Assembly: GCA_039707655.1 (NCBI GenBank)
Contig: CM077667.1
Coordinates: 543,844,222-543,908,221 of the forward strand
Direction: 5' to 3'
Length of the DNA: 64,000 bases
Source of the DNA: Elymus sibiricus
Taxonomy: Eukaryota; Streptophyta; Magnoliopsida; Poales; Poaceae
Shown here piece by piece: positions 12,523-24,240 of this stretch; within the stretch, counting starts at the first letter, position 1, and the number at the start of each line of letters is the position of its first letter. Position numbers and translations under genes: made by a program. The notes beneath the pieces were generated by a model, which did no database searches, was not told where the DNA came from, and saw nothing but the letters and a program-made list of their open reading frames with translations.

Positions 12523-13638
12523 TTCACCCCCTAATCTTGATATCATATTCTTCAATGCGGATCACCCGCAGCCACATGACGACGCCATCGCAGCGTCGCG
12601 ACCACTTGCCATGGACGACGTCGTCGCAGCGCCGGTGGCCATGAGCCATCTTGCATTGGATGACGCCCTCGTGGCGTCGGTCACCACGCCGTCTTGCCAC
12701 ACGCTGCGGTCGCCTCTTGACGTGGACGACGCCTTCGCGACGCCGATCACCACGTCGTCTACATCTAGCAGCATCGCACCACAACCGGCCACCAGCGGTA
12801 TCGCGCCGCCACCGACCTCCACCTCGCACCGCCGTCCTCCACCTCACATGGAGTCGGCAGCGCCGTCTCCGCCGGGGATCGTCGAGGCTCTGATACCAAT
12901 TGTTGGCGCTGCCTCTCACAGCACCCTTCTTCTTCCTCTCGGCTGACTCTCACAGCTCACAAGAACAAGATGAACACAGAATTTTTGGTGCCAAGCTGCC
13001 TCACACAGCCGGCCTTTTTCTCCTCTTCTATTCCCCTAATCAAATGAAACATGCTTACAATGCCTTAAGTAGCATGCACACACAACCCAGCCGTCTCATT
13101 CGGCCACTAAGTCACACACGCACGCATGACCACCACGAAGTGCTCCACTAGCAAACTAAATGCTACATGCATGGACGTCCAGCACTGGCGCATCATCCAC
13201 TCAATGGCCAAGACCCAACCCAACATGTCATGCACACATAACTAACTATTTGCATGCAACTAGCTAACAACCTGATGCATGCACTAAACTGACACGCCAA
13301 TTCTCTCGGCTTGTACTAGTGCAATCTATTGGCCTCAGCACTTGCAGCGTAGCTTAACGCCGCCTCGGCATCTCGCCATACTCACCGCATCGCCCGGCTC
13401 CACAGGCATCCCGCCTTAAGTAGCACGCACACACAACCCAGCCGTCTCATTGGGCCACTAAGTCACACACGCACGCATGACCACCACGAAGTGCTCCACT
13501 AGCTAACTAATTGCTACATGCATGGACGTCCAACACTGGCGCATCATCCACTCAATGGCCAAGACCCAGCCCAACATGTGATGCGCACATAACTAACTAT
13601 TTGCATGCAACTAAACTGACACGCCAATTCTCTCGGTT

Positions 13639-13930
13639 CACTAGTAGAAAACAGGGCTTTGGTCCAGCCCTGAAAAGCCCATTAATCCCGGTTCACTCAC
13701 GAACCGGGACCCATGGGGGCATCGGTCCCGGTTCGTGAGGCCATGGCGCCGGCCGGGCCTCGTGGGCCATTGGACCCGGTTCGTCTGACCCCTTTGGTCC
13801 TTGTTCCATACACGAACCGGGTCCAATGGGCCTCGCTCCTGGCCCACAACCATTGGTCCCGGTTTGTGGTTGGAACCGGGACCAAATGGGGTCCTTTAGT
13901 CCCGGTTCCAGCCACAAACCGGGACCAAAG
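13639..13930 (+). repeat. CACTA left terminal inverted repeat and subterminal motif array
   Basis: After the terminal CACTAGTAG, multiple ggtcccggtt / aaccgggacc motifs occur head-to-head (for example around 13685-13735 and 13857-13925). Such subterminal repeats are the usual TNPA-binding region of CACTA elements. Facing copies could form hairpins. Confidence 0.85.
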
Positions 13931-13937
13931 GGAAGCC

Positions 13938-13945
13938 TATATATA
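13938..13945 (+). promoter_or_regulatory. TATA box of the left CACTA transcription unit
   Basis: TATATATA directly follows the subterminal array and precedes a GC-rich leader. It lies about 390 bp upstream of the first ATG at 14324. Confidence 0.6.
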
Positions 13946-14323
13946 CCCCCCGCCCGCGAGCAGAGCAGTGCACTGCTCTATTTTTTTGGCCGGCCATGGG
14001 AGAGCTTTGTGGTGTTCTAGCTCACCTCCCATGCACATGAGGTGTTCGATGAAATGCCTGAGCCACACTTAAGCTTTCTCCTCTCTAAGCTCCTTGTCCA
14101 AGCTCCATTTTCCTCAAGATTTGTCTAGGTTTGGCGGTCCGTCCTGTCCCGTCCCCGTCCTCACCGCCGTCGATCGCCCGTGCCGATCTCGGCGCCGGCA
14201 CCACCGTGGTTAGCCTCTTCTTCTTATCTTCTTTCTAAAAGAAAAAAGTTCTTACTTGTATGATTTAGATAGATACTTGTGTAATTTTCTTACTTTTATT
14301 ATTGTTTGTTATTATATAGTGCG

Positions 14324-14775
14324 ATGGTTTTGGTATCAGCCTCCGTCCGCCCTCGTCCTGTCTATGATTCAGATGTGGTATATATTATCTTTTATAACTA
14401 TTTGTTTTATTTAGTGTTGATGACAATTATGCCGACCAACGTGACATAGATTTTTTAATCTAGGAGGTATGTGAACCAGAAATTCCAACCGACATAGAAA
14501 TTCTTGTCGAGAAGTTAAATTTGGTTGAAAAAGAAAACAATTACTTCAAAGAAAAATTACAAAGAGTTGAAGAGGAGAAGATGAAATTGGAGTTGAATGT
14601 TGCCGATGTCGTCGACGATCACGAGATCAAGATGGATGCAATGTGCTTGAAGATTAGAAAGATTAGAAAATATGCCATTCATACTGAGGCTTGGTATCAT
14701 TATGCCGTTGGATCAATTGGTACCTTAGTTGCGGTTATGATCGCATTTGTTGTTGCATTTAATTTTTTTACATAG
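14324..14775 (+). CDS. Small coiled-coil/membrane protein of the CACTA element
   Basis: Two exons fit: 14324-14377 (MVLVSASVRPRPVYDSDV, donor GT at 14378) and 14464-14775 (acceptor ctag), joined in phase. The product is about 122 residues: an acidic N-terminus, a heptad-like Glu/Lys-rich coiled coil (VEKENNYFKEKLQRVEEEKM), a basic stretch (KIRKIRKYAIH), and a C-terminal hydrophobic segment (GTLVAVMIAFVVAFNFF) that would span a membrane. Very similar short proteins precede TNP2 in Triticeae CACTA elements; their function is unknown to me. The frame is open throughout. The intron call is inferred from splice-site consensus and phase. Confidence 0.6.
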
Positions 14776-14851
14776 TTTCAATGTATGTTTCAATTAGATG
14801 CTCTAGAGAGCTATATGTTGTTCAATAATGAGAACTATATAACGCACGCAG

Positions 14852-17800
14852 ATGAACCGGCAATGGATGTACGGTGACTGGCGCACCTCCGAGTATATTA
14901 AGGGCCTGCATAATTTTCTCGAAGCGGCTGAGGCAAACAAGCAGAATGGTTTTATGCATTGTCCATGTACTGTCTGTGAGAATACGAAGGCATTCTCCAA
15001 CTCTAAAACCCTTCACTCCCACCTGCTTGAGAAGGGTTTTATGCCACACTATAATGTTTGGACCAAGCACGGAGAAAGAGGGGTAATGATGGAAGACAAC
15101 GAAGAAGAAGAGGATGATGACAACTACCCGCCCCCTGAATACGGTGATGCTACAATGGGGGAAGCTGAAGATCAAGAGGAACCAGACGATGTGCCCGATG
15201 ATGATCTTTGCCGGGTCATTGTTGATGCATAGAGAGAATGCGAAAGTGAAAGGGAGAAGTTGAAGTTCGATCGCATGTTAGAGGATCACAAAAAAGGGTT
15301 GTACCCAAATTGCGAAGATGACAACAGAAAGCTCGGTACCACACTGGAATTGCTGCAATGGAAGGCAGACAATGGTGTATCTGACAAGGGATTTAGTTCG
15401 CTACTGAAAATAATGAAGAAGAAGCTTCCAAAGGATAATGAATTGCCCGGCAGTACGTACGAAGCAAAGAAGGTTCTATGCCCTCTAGGATTGGAGGTGC
15501 AGAAGATACATGCATGCCCTAATGACTGCATCCTCTACCGCGGTGCGTACGAGGATTTGAACGCATGCCCGGTATGCGGTGCATTGCGGTATAAGATCAG
15601 AAGAGATGACCCTGGTGATGTTGAGGGCCAGCGCACCGGGAAGAGGGTTCCTGCCAAGGTGATGTGGTATGCTCCTATAATACCACGGTTGAAACGCCTG
15701 TTCAGAAACAAAAAGCATGCCGAGTTGATGCAATGGCACATAAAAGACCGTAAGAAAGACGGGAAGTTGAGAGCACCCGCTGACGGGTCGCAGTGGAGAA
15801 AGATCGAGAGAAAGTGGAGCGACTTTACAGATGACCCAAGGAACGTATGGTTTGGTTTAAGTGCAGATGGCGTTAATCCTTTTGGGGATCAGAGCAGCAA
15901 GCATAGCACATGGCCCGTGACTCTATGTATGTATAACCTTCCTCCTTGGTTGTGCATGAAGCGGAAGTTCACTATGATGCCAGTGCTCATCCAAGGCCCT
16001 AAGCAACCCGGCAATGACATTGATGTGTACCTAAGGCCATTAGTTGATGAACTTTTACAGCTATGGAATGGAAGAGGTGTACGTGTGTGGGATGAGAACG
16101 AACAGGAGGAATTTGACCTACATGCGTTGCTGTTTGTAACCATCAACGATTGGCCTGCTCTCAGTAACCTTTCAGGACAGACAAACAAGGGATACCACAC
16201 ATGCACACACAGTTTAGATGACACCGACAGTATATATTTGGACAAATGCAGGAAGAATGTGTACCTGGGGCATCGTCGATTTTTCTGACCAACCATCAAT
16301 GTCGAAAGAAAGGAAAGCATTTCAAAGGTGAGGCAGATCACCGGAAGAAGCCCGCCCTCCGTACTGGTGATCACATACTTGATATGGTCAATGATTTACA
16401 AGTAATCGTTGGAAAGGTTCCTGGCAGACTATCTGTTCCGACTGACGATGCGGGACGCGCACCCATGTGGAAGAAGAAATCTATATTTTGGGACCTACCC
16501 TATTGGAAAGACCTAGAGGTCCGCTCTGCAATCGACGTGATGCACGTGACGAAGAATCTTTGCGTGAACCTACTAGGCTTCTTGGGAGTGTATGGGAAGA
16601 CAAAAGATACACCGGAGGCACGGGAGGAACAGCAACGTGTGCATGAAAAAGACGGCATGCATCCAAAGCAGTATGAAGGTCCTGCCAGCTACGCTCTTAC
16701 CAAAGAAGAGAAGGAAATCTTCTTTGAATGCCTGCTCAGTATGAAGGTCCCGTCTGGCTTCTCGTCGAATATAAAGGGAATAATAAATATGACAGAGAAA
16801 AAGTTCCAGAACCTAAAGTCTCATGACTGCCACGTGATTATGACGCAACTGCTTCCGGTTGCATTGAGGGGGCTTCTACCGGAAAACGTTCGATTTGCCA
16901 TTGTGAAGCTATGTGCAATGCTCAATGCAATCTCTCAAAAGGTGATCGATCCAGAAATCCTGCCAAGGTTATGGAGTGATTTGGTGCAATGTCTTGTTAG
17001 TTTCGAGCTGGTGTTCCCACCATCCTTCTTCAATATCATGACGCACGTCCTAGTTCATCTAGTAGACGAGATTGTCATTCTGGGCCCTGTATTTCTACAC
17101 AATATGTTCCCCTTTGAGAGGTTCATGGGAGTCTTAAAGAAATATGTTCGTAACCGCGCTAGGCCAAAAGGAAGCATCTCCATGGGCCATCAAACAGAGG
17201 ATGTCATTGGGTTTTGTGTTGACTTCATTCCTGACCTTAAGAAGATTGGTCTCCCTCAATCGTGGTATGAGGGGAGACTGACTGGAAAAGGCATGCTAGG
17301 AGTGGACTCAATAATATGTAGGGATGGGCATTCTTGGTCTCAAGCACACTACACAGTTCTACAGAATTCTACCTTGGTGACCCCGTATCTCGATGAACAC
17401 AAGAATATTCTGCACTCCAAACACCTGGAGCAGTGTGACGATTGGATTACATATGAACACATCAGGACTTTCGGCAGTTGGTTGCAAACATGTCTCATGG
17501 GTGACAACACTGTTTCTGATGAGCTGTACTCATTGGCCAGGGGACCATCTTCGACTGTATTGACTTACAAAGGGTACGAGATAAATGGGAATACATTTTA
17601 CACGATCGCCCAAGATCAAAAGAGCACCAACCAAAACAGCGGTGTCCGCTTTGATGCAGCAACCAAGAGGGGAAAGGACACATATTATGGTTACATAGTG
17701 GACATATGGGAACTTGACTATGGACATGATTTCAAGGTCCCTTTGTTTCAGTGCAAATGGGTCAATCTGTCAGGAGACGGGGTACAGGTAGACCCACAGT

Positions 17801-18150
17801 ACGAAATGACAACAGTGGATCTCAACAATCTTGGGTAGACAGACGAACCATTCGTCCTAGCCAATGATGTGATGCAGGTTTTCTATGTGAAGGACATGTC
17901 TACCAAACCGAGAAAAAGAAAAGATAAGGAAGCGAATACATCATACGATGAGCCAAAGCGCCACATAGTTCTTTCAGGAAAAAGAGACATCGTCGGATTG
18001 GAGGGCAAGACAGACATGTCTGAAGATTATGAAAAGTTTCATGAAATTCCTCCCTTCAAAGTCAAGGCTGACCCAAGCACCCTGTTAAACGATGAAGATT
18101 ATCCATGGTTACGGCGCAATAAGCAAAGGACACAAGCGAAGAAAAAGTGA
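14852..18150 (+). pseudogene. TNP2-type CACTA transposase, disrupted
   Basis: The translation follows the CACTA TNP2 family from end to end. The N-terminal transposase-associated domain (MNRQWMYGDWRTSEYIKG, then HCPCTVCEN) is followed by the transposase core (FGLSADGVNPFG, HSTWPVTLCMYNLPPWLCMK, FVTINDWPALSNLSGQ, IDVMHVTKNLCVNLLGFLGV) and a basic C-terminal tail (KPRKRKDKE). Three lesions break it: a TAG at 15230-15232, a +1 T in a T-run at about 16280 that shifts the frame, and a TAG at 17836-17838. Apart from these the frame is readable for about 1,100 residues, so loss of function is fairly recent. It would bind and cut CACTA ends if intact. Confidence 0.93.
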
Positions 18151-18220
18151 AGACTTTCTCTCCACAACTAGTATGATCATGCCTTTGATCTAGAATATCA
18201 TTGCAGTTACATGTGAAGAA

Positions 18221-19110
18221 ATGAAATGCCTTTTGTAACAGATGAGTTTTCGTATGAAACCCTGATACTTCGAAAGAGATTGTCCGTTTTGTACACGAAG
18301 TGCATCCAGTTTTTGCCGTAACCCTCTCAACTTTTTATAACATGCTATGTGGGTGATATGATGATACCATGCCAACTTTCAACCTTTTCAAAGTTCAATT
18401 GTAGTGCTTTTCAATTTCAGGGTCATTTAGCTTAAAAAAATCAGTAAATGCATGAAAAATACCAGATGAAGTCTGAAAGGGTTGAAAATTGATGATGTGG
18501 GTTTGAATGGTTCATTTTGAACACACAAAAAGTCTGGAGTTCAAATAAGTTCAAAAAAATGAAATACCTTTGTAACAGATGAGTTTTCGTCCGAAACCCT
18601 GATACTTCGAAAGAGATTGTCCGTTTTCTACACGAAGTGCATCCAGTTTTTGCCGTAACCCTCTCAACTTTTTAGCACATGCTATGTGGGTGAAATGATG
18701 ATACCATGCAAACTTTCAACCTTTTCAGAGTTCATTTGTAGTGCTTTTCAATTTCGTGGTCATTTAGCTCAAAAAAATCAGTAAATGCATGAAAAATACC
18801 AGATGAAGTCAGAAAGGGTTGAAAATTGATGATGTGGCTTTGAATGGTTCATTTTGAACACACAAAAAGTCTGGAGTTCAAATAAGTTTAAAAAAATGAA
18901 ATACCTTTGTAACAGATGAGTTTTCGTCCGAAACCCTGATACTTCGAAAGAGATTGTCCGTTTTGTACACGAAGTGCATCCAGTTTTTGCCGTAACCCTC
19001 TCAACTTTTTAGCACATGCTATGTGGGTGAAAAGATGATACCATGCCAACTTTCAACCTTTTCAGAGTTCATTTGTAGTGCTTTTCAATTTCAGGGTCAT
19101 TTAGCTCAAA
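18221..19110. repeat. 337-bp tandem repeat inside the CACTA element (about 2.6 copies)
   Basis: Copies start at atgaaatgcc/atgaaatacc at 18221, 18559 and 18896 (periods 338 and 337 bp). The third copy stops near 19110. It is non-coding and lies between the TNP2 gene and the second gene. From 19110 to about 19790 the sequence is AT-rich with a recurring aatagcaaaaagaa phrase and no gene. Confidence 0.9.
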
Positions 19111-19794
19111 GAATGAACTAATAGCAAAAAGAATGAACTAGAAAACTTTTATGACACTCTAATAGCAAAAAGAATGAACTAAAAATAATCAATTAAAATA
19201 TTCTGTTATGATCAACTAAAACAAAACTATAATATTCTTCAATAGCAAAAAGAATCAACTAAAAAGCTTTTATAAAACTCTAATAGCAAAAGGAACGAAC
19301 TAAAAAGCTTTTATAAACCTCTAATATTTTTGAAACGAAAATTATATAAAATTTATGCAACTAAAATTATCAAAGTATTTTTTGTTCAAAACATTAATAG
19401 CAAAAATAATTTTCATAAAGAAATTTTTTGTTAGAAACTTTAATAGCAAACTAAAATAACAAAATCTGTTTTTAATTAAAACAGGCATTTAAAATAAGCT
19501 AAAAATGACCAAATTGAATATAGTGATAAAACACAGTAATATTAAATAGCAGGAAAAAGAATCACTCAAAAATCTATTTTTTTAGTAAAGTTATTCACAA
19601 ACTATGATTCACACAAATTTTAAAAAATTCAAATTTAAACTATTCAAATTTGAAAACTAATGGCACTAATAGAAAGTTTATAATTTTTGTGACCTAAAAG
19701 CAAAAAGAATCATTGAAAAACAGTAAGTATTTAGCTATAAGTAGGAACAAAATAAAATAAATAAAGCAAAAAACAAAACAAAAAATGGACCACT

Positions 19795-20000
19795 TTAGTC
19801 CCGATTGGTGCCAAAGGTCCCTGTTTCTGGGCTGCTGAAAACTGACCTTTGGTCCCGGTTGGTGGCACCAACCGGGACCAAAGGTACCTGTTTCCCGCCC
19901 TTTGGGCTGCTGAAAACTAACCTGTGGTCCCTGTTGGTGGCACCAACCGGGACTACAGGGGTGCATTGGTTCCGGTTAGTGCCACGAACCGGGACCAATT
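19795..20000. repeat. Internal copy of the CACTA subterminal motif array
   Basis: Several ggtcccggttggtg / caccaaccgggacc motifs face one another here, as at the element ends. They lie directly upstream of the TATA box at 20008. This could place the second gene under the same TNPA-type binding as the termini (inference). Confidence 0.75.
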
Positions 20001-20007
20001 CTCTGGG

Positions 20008-20015
20008 TATATAAG
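20008..20015 (+). promoter_or_regulatory. TATA box of the second CACTA gene
   Basis: TATATAAG lies just after the internal motif array and about 25 bp before a GC-rich leader (from about 20040). The placement mirrors 13938-13945 at the left end. Confidence 0.6.
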
Positions 20016-20040
20016 TAGCACTTAGGAATTTTCAGTTCTC

Positions 20041-20420
20041 ATCTCGCCCCCGCCCCCGACCACGCCGACGAAATCGACGCCGCCAGGCTGTCCAGACGCC
20101 GCCCACCGCCCCCGCCGTCGCCGTCACCGTCGCCTAGCCGTCGGCGCCGCCCGCCGCCCCCGTCGTCGCCGTCGCTCGACACCCCCGTCGTCGCCCGCCG
20201 CCCCCGTCGTCCGCTCGCCTCCCCCGTCGTTGCCCGCCGCCCGCCGCCCCCGTCGTCGTCGCCGGCCCCGCCCATCGCCCCCGTCGTCGCCCGCCGCATC
20301 CTTCGTCGCCGCCGCTCGCCGCCACCGCCGTCTTCGTCACCGTCGCCCGCCGCCCGCCGCCCCTGCCGTCGCCGTCACCGTCGCCCCCGTCGTCGCCCGC
20401 CGCCCACCGTTCAAGGACTT
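20041..20420. repeat. GC-rich (cgtcgcccgccgccc)-type low-complexity leader
   Basis: Simple-sequence-like runs of ccg/cgt triplets. Long frames open on both strands here are a composition effect. It probably forms the leader or N-terminus of the second CACTA gene. Confidence 0.7.
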
Positions 20421-20443
20421 GGTTCTTTGGGGTTGGGGGAACT

Positions 20444-22695
20444 TTGGACCCTGAAACAGGGAAGTGCCGTTGGACGGACGAGCAACTTGCAATACCCGTC
20501 AAGAAGCTTCAGAAGTATATCACCACAGCGCAGGAAGGGACGTTCATTCCCAACAGAGAGAAGGACGAGCTGACTGAGGCCCTCGGGAATCCTGAGCACC
20601 CTGGACGAACACGAGGCACACCAGGCTCCGTTCCGTGGAAGGTTGGGTTTCCCAACCCAGGCGGTTAAAGAAGCCGGGAGAGAAAGAGGAAAGCGGAGCT
20701 GAGCGACATGCAGAAGCTCAATGCAAGACTAGAAAAGCTAGAGGAACTTGAGAGCCAGCGAGCTGCCGGCTAACCATCTCAGCGGCACGAAGCTACCCCA
20801 CCATCTCAGCGGAGAAGCAGCGTGGCTTCCACGGAGCTCGTTCAGCCTGACTTCACGGCTCCTAGCTACCCCGTGGATACTATCACGGAGGCTCAACATT
20901 GCGAGCTTTTGACAAAATTCCGGAACCTCACTTTCAAGGCGGCTGTCGGCTCTGTTGCACCTCCTCAACCCAACGGAACTATTCACCGCCTTCCGATTCC
21001 ACATGGCTATGCTGTTGTGACGGTGGATGAAGTAATGGATGGATTTGAGGAGCTCGAGCTTGCCCACCCTACATGTGAAGGGAAGAATCAGCTGGTTCAT
21101 GCTCTGAGTAGTACATGTCTATGGCGGAAGGAGTACATCAAGCTTCCAAACTGGACGCCTCCGCCTCCTCCTCCTCCTCCGGCGAGTCAGGGCACTCCGC
21201 CTCCTCCTCCTCCTCCTCCTCCGGTGAGTGATCAGGGCACTCCGCCTCCTTCTCCGGCTCCTTTGGCGCGTGAGGGCACTCCGCATCCTCCTTCGCCTAC
21301 TCCGGCGCGTCGGAGCAGTCCGCCTCCTTCTCCGCCTCGTCAGCAACGGCGGAAGACAGACGCCGCCGCTCCGGCTCCTCCGGCGCATCGGAGCACTCCG
21401 CCTCTTCAGCAATGACAGAAGAGAGACGCCGCCGCTCCGGCGGGTAGCAGTACAAGCAGAGGCGGGAGACAATTCAGATATGGTCCATCTCTCAAGGCTT
21501 TGGAAAAGTTACCATATGAGAGGACCAAGAAGGAAAACGAGGACATCTGTCGTGCCCATGTGAGGGACCATTTTGCAAAGAAAACTCCACCTCCGAAGGA
21601 GAAGCTAGATCCGGTGAAAGTGAAGCGCACTATCGATGCCCTGAAGCGACCACCACCGCCTCCGCCGGATTCCAACTATGTCCGCTGTCTTAAAAAGACA
21701 TATCAAGATGCGCGGCGGTCGGGAAGTACTTCCAGTGATGCAAGGTTAGCAGAACGAAGAAGTGGGAAAAAAATACCCCAGCTCGGCGAACAGGCGAACC
21801 AATCGTGCCCCCCGCTCAAGGTGTCTAGCGATATCGTCGCTAATCATCCGGGGATGGTGCCCGGTACCAATCCTGGTGATTACCTGAGCGATGATGTACA
21901 GTTTCAGCCGTTGGAGGTGGACGAATTCAGATACCGGTACGGGCAGCCTCTCGTCAAACCTGATCATCCTCCTCTAACAACGATGATGCGAAGATTCCAT
22001 GATTGGTACATGAAAACCTGCAGCGAGTCTGAGAAGGATACTTTGACACTGAGAATTAAGGAGGAGCACGACCTCGTTGGAATGGAGCAGTTGTCTGTTG
22101 AATTTGACGAGTTATTCCAATTATACAATCAAAAGGCCCTCGACAAAACAATCTTGACTTGCTACTGTCTGTAAGTACTACTTCTGTAATTAAGTCTCTA
22201 TATATAGCTCAGCTCTTTCATTGCATGTATATATAATTATCCTCACTATATTATGCAGATTGAAGATCGTCGAATGCAGAAAAGCACAAATCTATGACAT
22301 TGGGTTCATTAACCCAAATATCATACATGAGTTTACAGTTAAAAACAATGTCACACAAACCGAGGACAACTTGCTACAATCGTTGCTTACAAATCAAAAG
22401 TATGAAGTGCGTAAGCAACGATTGTTTTTACCCCTAAGCGGGGCTACTCTGAAAAACAATATGAAGTGCGTAAGCAATAATATTCACAATTTTATTTTAT
22501 TACCATGATTTGTGTTGAGTTTCATTCATATATATGTATTGACCCCCTTCTTCAAATTAGATGTGGCAGATGCGGGATGAACTCCTACCACATGATCGCA
22601 TACGAGGAATTCAAGAGGAATTGTCAGGATTCTTTCTTAACCACGTCATAAATAAAGCCGGAGAATACCATCTGGAATTTGACATTAGATGTTAG
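20444..22695 (+). pseudogene. Second CACTA gene (TNPA-like, ULP1-type C-terminus), disrupted
   Basis: One reading frame runs from about 20444 to 22170. It begins with the EALGNPEHPGRTRG block, continues through a Glu/Lys helix and a proline-rich tract (about 21160-21410), and then a conserved segment (LEKLPYERTKKENEDICRAH ...). In-frame stops at 20666-20668 (TAA), 20771-20773 (TAA) and 21413-21415 (TGA) break it. A GTAAGT donor at 22171 and an acceptor before 22259 join the next exon in phase (LKIVECRKAQIYDIGFINP). A last exon near 22561-22695 (MWQMRDELLPHDRIRGIQEE) matches the very end of the family's ULP1-like cysteine-protease region. The catalytic core that should lie between (His-Asp-Cys) is missing. 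Confidence 0.8.
22377..22480. repeat. Inverted and direct filler repeats at the deletion point in the second CACTA gene
   Basis: acaatcgttgcttac (about 22376-22390) is followed by its inverse gtaagcaacgattgt (about 22411-22425), forming a 15-bp stem with a 20-bp loop. The phrase tatgaagtgcgtaagcaa then occurs twice in direct orientation. This looks like patchwork filler DNA where the ULP1 core was lost. Confidence 0.65.
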
Positions 22696-23054
22696 GGATT
22701 AATTGTAAGAGATCTTATATTGTATATATGTAGCTAGTAGCGTCGGATAGATATACGAAAACTTGTTGTTCGACCAATCTCTCGGAGAAAGGGAGGTTGA
22801 TCACTTCTCTCTGTATATGTTCATGACGATCTTTTGTAGTTAATGGTTCCTTCATTTGCTTACTAGCTAGCGTGTCGAGTTCTCTCTATAGTAGCTACGG
22901 TCGACCAAGCACAGAGAAAGAGAGGACACTTCTCTCTATTAGCTAGCTAACACAATATGAAACCCCTAAATTAACCCTACAAACCCCCCTAAACCCACCC
23001 CTTTCAAAAAACAAATAAAAACCCTAGCTCCTGCCAGATGCTGACGCGTGGATG

Positions 23055-23265
23055 CCTTTTGGTCCCGGTTGGTGTTACCAACTGGGACTAAAGGTCCTCC
23101 TGCCTGGGCTCCCCGCAGCGGCCACGTGGAGCCCCTTCTGTCCCGGTTTGTAAGCGAACCGGGACTAAAGGTTTTGGGCTTTAGTCCCGACCCTTTAGTC
23201 CCGGTTCCAGAACCGGGGCTAATGGGCCTCTGGAACCGGGACAAATGGGCCGTTTTCTACTAGTG
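23055..23265 (-). repeat. CACTA right subterminal motif array and terminal inverted repeat
   Basis: ggtcccggttggtg, tcccggtttgtaagcgaaccggga and ggttccagaaccgggg type motifs in both orientations end at TTTTCTACTAGTG. They mirror the left end. Confidence 0.85.
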
Positions 23266-24240
23266 CTTGTACTAGTGCAATCTGTTGGCCTCAGCACTTG
23301 CACCGCAAATTCACGCCGCCTCGGCATCTCGCCATACACACCGCATCGCACGGCTCCATAGGCATCCCACGTTAAGTAGCACGCACACACAACCCAGCCG
23401 TCTCATTCGGCCACTAAGTCACACACGCACGCATGACCACCACGAATTGCTCCACTAGCAAACTAATTGCTAAATGCATCGACGTCCAGCACTGGCGCAT
23501 CATCCACTCAATGGCCAAGACCCAACGCAACATGTGATGCGCACATAACTAACTATTTGCATGCAACTAGCTAACAACCTGATGCATGCACTAAACTGAC
23601 ACGCCAATTCTCTCGGCTTGTACTAGTGCAATCTGTTGGCCTCAGCACCTGCACCGCAGCTTCACGCCGCCTCCGCATCTCGCCATACTCACCGCATCGC
23701 ACGGCTCCACAGGCATCCCGCCTTTCATGCCTCTGCTGAAACTCGCCGGCTTCGTACGTATCGCACGCACACCTTGCCGAACTACAACAGGCTACACCCT
23801 AAGCTACAGGCAACAACAAACAAACTAACATTCAGATACAAATATCAAGATTAGTGCTAACATTCACCCCCTAATCTTGATATCATATTCTTCAATACGG
23901 ATCACCCGCAGCCACATGACGACGCCATCGCAGCGTCGCGACCACTTGCCATGGACGACGTCGTCGCAGCGCCGGTGACCATGAGCCATCTTGCATTGGA
24001 TGACGCCCTCGTGGCGTCGGTCACCACGCCGTCTTGCCACACGCCGCGGTCGCCTCTTGACGTGGACGATGCCTTCGCGACGCCGATCACCACGTCGTCT
24101 ACATCTAGCGGCATCGCACCGCAACCGGCCACCAGCGGCATCGCGCCACCACCGACCTCCACCTCGCACCACTGTCCTCCACCTCACATGGAGTCGGCAG
24201 CGCCGTCTCCGCCGGGGATCGTCGAGGCTCTGATACCAAT

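Larger units (their letters stand above)
13639..23265 (+). mobile_element. CACTA (En/Spm) DNA transposon, 9.6 kb, inactive
   Basis: The element starts CACTAGTAGAAAAC and ends with its inverted form, GTTTTCTACTAGTG on the plus strand. It encodes a small coiled-coil/membrane protein, a TNP2-type transposase and a second CACTA gene with a ULP1-like C-terminus; the last two are broken. Subterminal regions are packed with ggtcccggtt motifs in both orientations. It sits inside the sequence ctctcggcttgtactag of an LTR subrepeat. The expected 3-bp TSD CTT is intact on the right (23266-23268), but on the left only TT remains before the element. Confidence 0.95.
12901..23862 (-). repeat. LTR 9 (three subrepeats), split by the CACTA element
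   Basis: The LTR occupies 12901-13638 and 23266-23862. Subrepeats begin near 13063, 13414 and 23371, so this LTR has one more copy than any other. Just left of the CACTA insertion about 24 bp of the subrepeat is missing (atgcaacta joins directly to aactgacacg), consistent with a deletion between short 'acta' matches. Confidence 0.85.

Noticed and set aside
20041..20502. Arg/Gly-rich proteins on either strand of the GC-rich CACTA leader
   Set aside because: Open frames are a by-product of ccg/cgt triplet runs and appear in several frames at once.
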